Below are positions 1-5,804 of a stretch of DNA of 8,188 nt, one piece after another (the first letter of the stretch is position 1; each line of letters begins with the position of its first letter). Below the pieces are notes generated by a model that saw only the letters and a program-made list of their open reading frames with translations, made no database searches and was not told the DNA's origin. The position numbers and the translations under genes were made by a program. The DNA comes from Bacteroidales bacterium (GTDB lineage Bacteria > Bacteroidota > Bacteroidia > Bacteroidales > ML635J-15), in contig JAQVEY010000092.1 of NCBI GenBank assembly GCA_028697515.1, forward strand, positions 1-8,188, written 5' to 3'.

Positions 1-1494
1 CTCTTCTATAACAAACTCGGGTTTGGCATGCAAATAAATAATATAAAATCCTTTTGGTAATCCTTGTACTAAATATTCAGTATAATGTGTATTTAAGTCT
101 GCAGACTTTGGGAGATTAATAAGAACAGAGCTTACAACAGGCTTTGCAATTTTAAATAGTGACTTAATATAATCTTGGTCGTAATAGTTCTTTTTTAGGT
201 TTAAATATGCATCATAATCACAAGATAAAATTGTCAAATATGCAGTTTCTGTGTTCGTATAGGTAATTCTAATCGGGAAAGTTTTGTCTCCGCTAACAAT
301 ATTTTCGTTTTCAAATAAGAATGATATTTTTTCAATATCGGCTTTTAGATTTTTACAATCAGGCGAATAGCATGCGTCTGGATAAAGTTTTATTGCTTCA
401 TCTAATAAAGTTACAGCTTTACGTTTAAATAGTCTAAATTGGGTTTTAGTTGAATCCAAGAAATTGTATGAACCTCCCAACTGATTATAATATTTTGCAA
501 GTTCGTAATCTACCATAGTGAGTTCAGGATGTTTATAGTATTTATCATGCAGCTTGAGAAGATTAGCTTCCCATAGATTATCTTTTTCAGTTGAAGACAT
601 CTTTGATTTTATGAAGTTCAGTCTCTTAATATCAGTAAATAATAGAGCTTCAATATTTGCATTATCAGATAATCTAAAATCTATCCATTTTTGATAAACT
701 TTTATAGTTGCGTAATTGTATGATAAAGAGTCTGCCTCTACTGGGAATTTTACAAATTCCTGTGCATCAGCCAAATATGCAAGTTCGGTGATTTTATCAG
801 TATTTTGATTTCCATATCCGTAATAATCATAGTCGTAATAATAGTAATCGTAATATCCCATTCCGGCAGATAATCGGCTAACAGCAGTAAATGCTACAAA
901 ATCGTACAAGCTTGGAAACTGATTTTTACTGTCTTTTGCATTAACAACGAAATCTTTATATTCTTCTAGACTAATTGTCTTTAAGTTATCGTCCAATGCC
1001 AACAAATAGTTTTTTATTATCTTATCCTGAAATCTAGTTTTATCCCAAGTTTTTAAATCGCTTAATTCAAAATTAAATGTTACAGATCTCTGGTTTATGA
1101 GATAAGCATTATTAGAGTAATAATCTGCGTACATTGTCGCCAATAACATGTGCATAATTGCTTTTGATACTCCTTCTACTTTGAGAATATCTGTTTCTAG
1201 CTTGAGAATAGCTTTTTCATAACCTTCTTCTTCCAGAATATTTGTATATTTCAATCTGTAGAGTGTTGATTTAATAATCTGTTTGTCGTTTTTTTCGGCT
1301 AAAGCCAGAACAAAAATTTCTTCAACTTTTTGCAGTGCAGATTGAGGTAAAGCATCACTTTCGAATTTGGTTACTTCTTCCCAGAGTTTTTCATATTTAT
1401 CTGGATCGGTTTTAAAACTATCAAGAAATGAATAATTGTTTACGAATAGGAGAGAGGTTACCAAAAACGCGATTTTGAAAAACATTGTGCTCAT
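1..1494 (-). CDS. Alpha-2-macroglobulin family protein, N-terminal part (3' end outside window)
   Basis: The frame stays open for 498 codons from the ATG at 1494 to the left edge, so the C-terminal part is missing. Family members are usually well over 1,500 residues. A second in-frame ATG lies three codons in (1485); the start is uncertain between them. Residues 4-21 are a hydrophobic signal peptide with one lysine and no lipobox cysteine, suggesting a soluble secreted protein rather than a lipoprotein. Residues 30-390 look helical and resemble the N-terminal region of Bacteroidota macroglobulins: an early YEKLW..V segment, a TWD at 149-151 and a PSLYDF at 194-199. From about residue 400 (FPIRITY near 407) a beta-rich MG domain appears to begin. 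Residues 214-228 are tyrosine-rich. Bacterial macroglobulins are thought to trap proteases in the periplasm. The thioester and bait regions, if present, lie outside the window, so this role is inferred. Family assignment is by recalled sequence pattern. Confidence 0.82.
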   Translation of the reverse strand, partial: MSTMFFKIAFLVTSLLFVNNYSFLDSFKTDPDKYEKLWEEVTKFESDALPQSALQKVEEIFVLALAEKNDKQIIKSTLYRLKYTNILEEEGYEKAILKLETDILKVEGVSKAIMHMLLATMYADYYSNNAYLINQRSVTFNFELSDLKTWDKTRFQDKIIKNYLLALDDNLKTISLEEYKDFVVNAKDSKNQFPSLYDFVAFTAVSRLSAGMGYYDYYYYDYDYYGYGNQNTDKITELAYLADAQEFVKFPVEADSLSYNYATIKVYQKWIDFRLSDNANIEALLFTDIKRLNFIKSKMSSTEKDNLWEANLLKLHDKYYKHPELTMVDYELAKYYNQLGGSYNFLDSTKTQFRLFKRKAVTLLDEAIKLYPDACYSPDCKNLKADIEKISFLFENENIVSGDKTFPIRITYTNTETAYLTILSCDYDAYLNLKKNYYDQDYIKSLFKIAKPVVSSVLINLPKSADLNTHYTEYLVQGLPKGFYIIYLHAKPEFVIEE

Positions 1495-1617
1495 AATATT
1501 TAAATTTTAAATTAACGATTCGCTGGATGATCAGAAAATATTTATTCCATAAAAATAAGTAAAAATTTTAATATGAGAATTGTTATATTGTTATTTACAA
1601 AAAAAAACTGCTTATAA
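1495..1617. other. AT-rich intergenic spacer upstream of the macroglobulin gene
   Basis: This stretch lies between the macroglobulin start and the bounded element at 1618-1794. It is extremely AT-rich (10 G or C in 1561-1620 by hand count) and must hold the macroglobulin 5' untranslated region and probably its promoter. I found no convincing match to the Bacteroidota consensus (TTTG, about 19-21 nt, TAnnTTTG) on the minus strand. A run of nine A at 1599-1607 reads as nine T on the minus strand. It could end a minus-strand transcript from the neighbouring element, but no GC-rich stem sits directly before it. No Shine-Dalgarno sequence precedes the macroglobulin ATG, which is normal for this phylum. 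Confidence 0.5.
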
Positions 1618-1630
1618 AGGATATGCATGT
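1618..1630 (+). repeat. Left arm of the terminal inverted repeat
   Basis: This 13-nt arm pairs with 1782-1794, with one G·U wobble (1620 with 1792). Beyond the outer ends the pairing stops (A1617 faces A1795), and on the inner side it stops at T1631 facing C1781. The sharp boundaries define the element between the arms. Confidence 0.7.
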
Positions 1631-1781
1631 TAAAAAAATGCAATTCCATGAATATATAAGGACGGGTTTCTTAGCCTTCCTGCGTAAGGCATCGAAATGA
1701 CTGTTGAAGGAGGAAAATGGTCGGCGACTTATATCTCACTTATCTTAATTACATTAGATTGTGTCGCCAGCTATGTCTACC

Positions 1782-1794
1782 ACATGCATATTCT
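1782..1794 (-). repeat. Right arm of the terminal inverted repeat
   Basis: This arm is the reverse complement of 1618-1630 at 12 of 13 positions. The outermost bases are followed by a TAG, and no direct repeat of the left flank was found next to it. This weakens, but does not exclude, a transposition origin. Confidence 0.7.
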
Positions 1795-1815
1795 AGAAAA
1801 GCATTCAAATAAAGT

Positions 1816-1845
1816 AAACTCTAAATGAATATTCATTCAGAGTTT
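1816..1845 (-). terminator. Probable intrinsic terminator of the dcw operon, possibly bidirectional
   Basis: AAACTCT (1816-1822) and AGAGTTT (1839-1845) flank the palindrome AATGAAT/ATTCATT (1824-1837). Read as minus-strand RNA, position 1838/1823 becomes a G·U pair, so the arms are continuous over 15 bp with the tip forced open as a loop. On that strand the stem is followed by the T-rich stretch TTTACTTTATTT. It begins 28 nt past the yqeY stop codon, the right place to end the operon. On the plus strand the stem has an A/C mismatch but is followed by TTTTAAATTTT, so it might also stop a plus-strand transcript from the 1618-1794 element. The stem is AT-rich, which lowers confidence slightly. 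Confidence 0.65.
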
Positions 1846-1873
1846 TAAATTTTAAGAATATAATTTGAAGAAG

Positions 1874-2326
1874 TTAAATACCAAGAAGACTTTTGACGGT
1901 TTCCGAAATGGTTTTGCTATCAGTTTTTCCTGCAAGTTTTTTATTTGCTGCTGCCATGACTTTGCCCATATCTTTTACGCTTACGGCATTTAGTTCTTTT
2001 ATAATTGCCGAAACTTCAGCTTTTAATTCTTCTTGAGAAAGTTGAGCAGGAAGGTAATTCGACATTACATCAGCCTGAAAAACCTCTGGTTCGTATAAGT
2101 CGTTACGATTTTGTGATTTATATATCTCAGCAGCATCACGTCGTTGTTTTATTAACTTTTGAATAATCTGTATTTCCTTTTCAGGACTTAATTCGTTTGC
2201 TACTCCTCCTTCGGTTTTAGCAAGTAGAAATGCAGCTTTTATGGCCCTCAATGCTTCGAGTTTATCTTTCTCTTTGGCAAGCATTGATTTTTTTATGTCT
2301 TCGTTAATTTTATCAAATAAGCTCAT
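1874..2326 (-). CDS. yqeY: GatB/YqeY domain protein
   Basis: The 150-residue product matches the usual length of stand-alone YqeY proteins and is entirely helical in character. Visible family signatures are LEALRAIKAA (23-32), KQRRDAAEIY (60-69), YLPAQLS (91-97), DMGKVM (119-124) and a C-terminal SETVKSLLG. The domain is related to the tRNA-binding tail of the GatB subunit of the Asp-tRNA(Asn)/Glu-tRNA(Gln) amidotransferase, but the stand-alone protein lacks the catalytic part. Its exact job is not settled, so a role in tRNA handling is inference. The ATG lies 7 nt after the ftsZ stop codon, so the gene is surely co-transcribed with ftsZ. It is the last gene before the hairpin at 1816-1845. 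The linkage to ftsZ is, as I recall, common in Bacteroidota. Confidence 0.93.
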   Translation of the reverse strand: MSLFDKINEDIKKSMLAKEKDKLEALRAIKAAFLLAKTEGGVANELSPEKEIQIIQKLIKQRRDAAEIYKSQNRNDLYEPEVFQADVMSNYLPAQLSQEELKAEVSAIIKELNAVSVKDMGKVMAAANKKLAGKTDSKTISETVKSLLGI

Positions 2327-2333
2327 AGTTCAA

Positions 2334-3677
2334 TTATTTTTCATCATTAATTTCTTCGTCATCTTTTTTTATTCGTCTGTCAATTGCTGGTTGATTTTCC
2401 AGTTGATCCAAGAATAGAGAGTCATTCAATTTGTTTATATCCTGAACATGTGTAAAATGTGATCTATCAGTGTCAGGAAGAATAATATTTTCTTCATTGT
2501 TCTGAAGTTTTAACTTTTCAAAATCCAATTCTAATTCTACTACATTTTCGTCAGAATCTGAAATTGAATTTTGGTCAAAATCCGAATCTAAAAATTTATC
2601 ATTTTCTTGAGGTTTAATAATTGTATCCTTAACAACATCAAGAGATTCACCAAATTGAACTCTAATAACCTCTTTCTTTTTCTCATCCTTTTCGTATAAA
2701 CCAGGGTATGTTTCAAATCCGGTAGCAATAATAGTTACGCTGATGCTATCACCAAGTTTTGAATCATGACCTGTTCCCCAAATAATGTTTGCATCTTTGC
2801 CAACAACATCTTTGAGATAAGAGGTTATTCTTCCAAATTCACTCATTGTAAGCTCGTTATCACCAATTTCGCTCATTATATTGAGCAGTATATTTTTCGA
2901 TCCACGTATATCATTATCTTTTAATAATGGCGACTCTAAAGCAGTTTTTATAGATGTAATATCTCTGTCAGGACCACTTGCAATAGCGGAACCCATTAAA
3001 GCAACCCCACTATCTTTCATAACAGTTTTAACATCTTCAAAGTCAACATTTATGTAACCATGCACAGTTATTATCTCGGCAATTCCTTTTGTAGCTATTG
3101 CCAGAACATCGTCTGCTTTACTGAAAGCATTTGACATTTTAAGATCGGTATAAATACTTTGAAGTTTTTCATTATTTATTATTAATAATGCATCAACAAA
3201 TTCTTTCATCTTGTTAATGCCTTCAATTGCTTGATTTATACGAACTTCGCCTTCAACCTTGAAAGGTATTGAAACAATACCAATAGTAAGGATATCTCTT
3301 TCTTTAGCAGCCTGAGCAATAACTGGTGCCGCGCCTGTTCCAGTACCACCACCCATACCGGCAGTAATAAAAACCATTTTCGTGTTATTATCAAGTATTT
3401 TTTCAATATCTGCTAGGCTTTCTATAGCTGCTTGTCTTCCTTTTTCAGGATTATTTCCAGCTCCACGTCCTTCGGTAAGACTTGCTCCTAGTGCTATTTT
3501 AATAGGTACAGGACTGGCTTTTAAGGCTTGAGCATCAGTATTGCATATAACAAAGTCAACACCTTGAACTTTCATTGAGAACATTTGATTAACGGCGTTA
3601 CTACCACCGCCACCAACACCAATAACCTTAATTATTGAGGATTCTTCTTTTTCAATTATAAAATCGAGTTCAGTCAT
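2334..3677 (-). CDS. ftsZ: Cell division protein FtsZ
   Basis: This tubulin-like GTPase polymerises into the cytoplasmic Z ring at the division site. The 447-residue product starts with a short tail (1-15), then the GTPase domain. The domain shows VGGGGSNAVN (21-30), NTDAQAL (46-52), the tubulin signature GGGTGTG (109-115), and the T7 synergy loop NVDFED (210-215), whose Asp212 and Asp215 complete the active site of the next subunit. The C-terminal domain runs to about 325. An acidic, probably disordered linker follows (about 330-425). The C-terminal peptide is QPAIDRRIK (429-437), followed by an extra acidic tail of ten residues. Most FtsZ proteins have a hydrophobic residue where Asp433 stands and end soon after the Arg pair. 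The ATG is 20 nt after the ftsA stop codon. FtsA (membrane anchor) should bind the C-terminal peptide. The catalytic core looks fully functional. Confidence 0.98.
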   Translation of the reverse strand: MTELDFIIEKEESSIIKVIGVGGGGSNAVNQMFSMKVQGVDFVICNTDAQALKASPVPIKIALGASLTEGRGAGNNPEKGRQAAIESLADIEKILDNNTKMVFITAGMGGGTGTGAAPVIAQAAKERDILTIGIVSIPFKVEGEVRINQAIEGINKMKEFVDALLIINNEKLQSIYTDLKMSNAFSKADDVLAIATKGIAEIITVHGYINVDFEDVKTVMKDSGVALMGSAIASGPDRDITSIKTALESPLLKDNDIRGSKNILLNIMSEIGDNELTMSEFGRITSYLKDVVGKDANIIWGTGHDSKLGDSISVTIIATGFETYPGLYEKDEKKKEVIRVQFGESLDVVKDTIIKPQENDKFLDSDFDQNSISDSDENVVELELDFEKLKLQNNEENIILPDTDRSHFTHVQDINKLNDSLFLDQLENQPAIDRRIKKDDEEINDEK

Positions 3678-3697
3678 ATGATTTATTTTATATTATT

Positions 3698-5017
3698 TTA
3701 ATTTTCGTCTTCATCAAAAAGTTTGGCCATTTTTGTTTTGAAATTATCAAACAGCTTCCCTTTAGGTTCAGAGTTTTTACTGTTAGTTTTTTCTTGTTCA
3801 GGTTCTTCTTTAGGTTTTTCCTCATTAAGTTTTTCGAAAGAAGTCTTTTCTGTTTCCTGATCAGTAAAGGCAAATCCTTTCATTATTAAGCCAATTGCTG
3901 TTGAATATTGTGGATTATTAAGTATGTCGGAGAATTGACCTTCGATATAAGTTGATGGATAAGCAATTCTAATATCATTATTTGTTATGTAGGAAGCTAA
4001 TTGTTTAAGATTTTTAATTAGTGAACCTCCACCTGTTATTACAATGCCTCCTGATAACTTTTCACGAATACCCGCACTTTCGATTTGAAACATAACTGCA
4101 TGTAAAATTTCTTCCATACGTGCCTGAATTATTGCTGACAACTGACGAAGCGAAAATTCTTTCTCCTCACGTCCTTTTAATCCTTCAATAGAAATAATAG
4201 TATCATCCTGACTTCTGTCCTGTAAAGCACTTCCGTATCTTATCTTTAATTCTTCAGCTTGCTTTTCGAGTATTGTAAGATTTTGTTTTATATCATTAGT
4301 AATTGTTGTTCCACCTATTGGAATTACAGAAGTATGAATTACTTTATTGTGCTTGTAAACAGCAAGATCTGTTGTGCCACCACCTATGTCAATCAAAGCA
4401 ACCCCGGATTGTTTTTCTTGAGGAGTTAACACAGCTTCGGCTGAAGCCAATGGCTCAAGTATTAAAGATTTTACTTTAAGCCCTGAAATCGTAGCACATT
4501 TCTTTATGTTATTTACCATTGACATTTGTCCTAGAATTATATGATAGTTGCCTTGTAAAACAGCTCCTGTCATATCGCAAGGATTATCAATACCAGTTTC
4601 TTTATCAACTATATATGATTGTGGGATAATATCAAGAATTTCTTCTCCTGGATCAGAAATCATTTGTCGCATAAGATTCTCGAGCTCCTCGAGATGAACT
4701 TTCTTTATTATTGAATCTTCATCTGTGATTCTAATGCTGCATCGGTTTTTCTGGCTAAGGACATGCTGCCCAGCAATACCAACAAAGACTTCATTCATTC
4801 TTATTCCTGAGTTTTCGAATGCCTTTTTTGTTGCAATTCTAATAGAATTAACGGTTTCGTCAATATTAAGAACTACACCTCTACGAATGCCTTTTGAAGG
4901 TGTTGTGCCAAATCCGGTTATTTCAAACTTATTGTCTTTTGTTTTTCTTCCTGTTAAAGCTACAATTTTTGTAGTTCCGATGTCAATTGCTGCGATTGTT
5001 TCCATATTTTTTTCCAT
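3698..5017 (-). CDS. ftsA: Cell division protein FtsA
   Basis: FtsA is an actin-like ATPase that tethers FtsZ filaments to the inner membrane and recruits later divisome proteins. In the 439-residue product the ATP-binding motifs are in order: phosphate 1 AIDIGTTK (10-17), phosphate 2 LIDIGGGTTDLAV (208-220), and the adenosine motif GGIVITGGGSLIKN (323-336). The SHS2 (1C) domain lies at about 80-165. Residues 385-420 are a charged, Lys/Glu/Pro-rich linker. Residues 420-434 (KLFDNFKTKMAKLF region) can form an amphipathic helix, which matches the membrane-targeting sequence of the family. The first ATG lies 4 nt after the ftsQ stop. A second in-frame ATG at codon 5 is an equally plausible start because the conserved part begins only at residue 8. 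No clear Shine-Dalgarno sequence is present, so coupling to ftsQ translation is likely. Confidence 0.97.
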   Translation of the reverse strand: MEKNMETIAAIDIGTTKIVALTGRKTKDNKFEITGFGTTPSKGIRRGVVLNIDETVNSIRIATKKAFENSGIRMNEVFVGIAGQHVLSQKNRCSIRITDEDSIIKKVHLEELENLMRQMISDPGEEILDIIPQSYIVDKETGIDNPCDMTGAVLQGNYHIILGQMSMVNNIKKCATISGLKVKSLILEPLASAEAVLTPQEKQSGVALIDIGGGTTDLAVYKHNKVIHTSVIPIGGTTITNDIKQNLTILEKQAEELKIRYGSALQDRSQDDTIISIEGLKGREEKEFSLRQLSAIIQARMEEILHAVMFQIESAGIREKLSGGIVITGGGSLIKNLKQLASYITNNDIRIAYPSTYIEGQFSDILNNPQYSTAIGLIMKGFAFTDQETEKTSFEKLNEEKPKEEPEQEKTNSKNSEPKGKLFDNFKTKMAKLFDEDEN

Positions 5018-5021
5018 GTAA

Positions 5022-5804
5022 TTATCTTTTTTTACAAATTACCTGATCAGAGTACTTTAAATTTATACTTGAATATATATTCCAGTCGGTCAGTGCAAAG
5101 CCTTTTTTATAAAGAGCTTCAAGCTTCCCCAACTTATATTTATAATTTTCGAGATTGCCTAAAATGATAATATGATTGCCAACTCTAGGTATTAACTCTA
5201 CTTCCATATTATCATTTATATAAATTTGTTCAATTTGGGCTTGCCATAAGTCATGTCCGTTGATATATTCTACAAAGTTAAATAGTTTCGGCAGATTGAC
5301 ATCACCCGTAATCGAATCGCTTATAATCTGAGGTCGAAAACCTGGATTGAAGAAATCTTCTGATATTTCACCGTTGACAACAATGACATTTGCAGAATAT
5401 TTACTACATACCGGCATTAATTTACATTCGTCGTCAATATAATAATGATCGTTATTTTTCGTAATTATCCTCATTACTGGATTTTTTTGTTTTAATGTAA
5501 TGAAAACCTGTCCAGAGAAGTTGCTGTAAACATCCGCTTGTTTGATATAAGGGTCAGATTCTATAATTTTTTCTATTTCACCAAAATTAAGCTTATCTAC
5601 AATACAAGAGTCTATATTTATATTGTTTGTAATCAACATTTTTTCAACAGTTTCTTTATCAATAAATTTGTGATTATTATCAACTTCAATAATAATTTCG
5701 GAACAAATTAGCCTTTGCTTTTCTTTTGAAGCAAAACCAAGCATAGCAATAATATATGCTGTTAGCAATGTCCATTTTAATATTGATAGTATTCTTTTTT
5801 TCAC
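5022..5804 (-). CDS. ftsQ: Cell division protein FtsQ
   Basis: FtsQ is a bitopic membrane protein that links cytoplasmic and periplasmic parts of the divisome. The 260-residue product has a short basic N terminus (KKR), one membrane segment (about 7-24), and a periplasmic part. That part holds a POTRA-like domain (about 35-105) and a beta domain (about 106-250) with a QKNPVMRI segment (106-113) and YYIDDECKLMP (121-131). Sequence conservation is low, as usual for FtsQ, so the call leans on topology, domain pattern and position between murC and ftsA. The start is GTG, overlapping the murC stop as GTGA. The next in-frame ATG (codon 21) would destroy the membrane segment, so GTG is preferred. 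Five cysteines (34, 66, 127, 133, 256) lie in the periplasmic part, which is unusual for an exported domain. Confidence 0.93.
   Translation of the reverse strand: MKKRILSILKWTLLTAYIIAMLGFASKEKQRLICSEIIIEVDNNHKFIDKETVEKMLITNNINIDSCIVDKLNFGEIEKIIESDPYIKQADVYSNFSGQVFITLKQKNPVMRIITKNNDHYYIDDECKLMPVCSKYSANVIVVNGEISEDFFNPGFRPQIISDSITGDVNLPKLFNFVEYINGHDLWQAQIEQIYINDNMEVELIPRVGNHIIILGNLENYKYKLGKLEALYKKGFALTDWNIYSSINLKYSDQVICKKR
5801..5804 (-). promoter_or_regulatory. GTGA stop/start overlap coupling murC to ftsQ
   Basis: On the minus strand GTGA contains both the ftsQ GTG start (5804-5802) and the murC TGA stop (5803-5801). A ribosome finishing murC can restart directly on ftsQ. The rare start codon together with this overlap suggests that FtsQ output depends on murC translation and is kept low. 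This regulatory reading is inference; the overlap is directly visible. Confidence 0.75.

Larger units (their letters stand above)
1618..1794. other. Bounded intergenic element with terminal inverted repeats; candidate structured RNA or MITE-like element
   Basis: The ends form a 13-bp inverted repeat: 1618-1630 pairs with 1782-1794. Ten of these pairs (ATATGCATGT with ACATGCATAT) are perfect on either strand. A G·U pair at 1620/1792 completes the stem only if the plus strand is transcribed. Inside, GGCGAC (1723-1728) pairs with GTCGCC (1763-1768) and encloses a bulged hairpin at 1742-1759. GCCTT (1674-1678) pairs with AAGGC (1686-1690). GGT (1719-1721) can pair with ACC (1779-1781). Bases 1661-1730 are 50% GC by hand count, against 17-20% in the flanks. 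These facts fit a folded RNA of about 180 nt or a short non-autonomous transposable element. I see no clear target-site duplication and no match to a riboswitch, SRP RNA, tmRNA or RNase P core that I can recall. A 6S-like RNA is possible, but the branched interior fits poorly. Confidence 0.45.

Noticed and set aside
1599..1607. Run of nine T on the minus strand as an intrinsic terminator
   Set aside because: The closest stem (the closing arm ending at 1618) is 10 nt away and AT-rich. This does not fit an ordinary terminator, so it is kept only as a remark.
1618..1794. Assignment of the element to tmRNA, SRP RNA, RNase P or a SAM, TPP or cobalamin riboswitch
   Set aside because: None of the invariant core sequences that I know for these families is present on either strand, and the length is too short for RNase P or tmRNA.
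3688..3873. 61-codon lysine-rich minus-strand ORF
   Set aside because: It is a shifted-frame reading of the charged FtsA C-terminal linker. The Lys richness comes from GAA/AAA codons read out of frame.
4678..4694. 7-bp inverted repeat (TCTCGAG, 3-nt spacer, CTCGAGA) inside ftsA
   Set aside because: It encodes Leu-Glu-Glu-Leu-Glu in a helix of FtsA. Repeated CTC/GAG codons explain the symmetry and no T-run follows.
4725..5021. 98-codon plus-strand ORF opposite ftsA
   Set aside because: It lies wholly antisense to the conserved N-terminal half of ftsA. Its hydrophobic composition is what the reverse complement of that coding sequence gives, and it shows no family motif.
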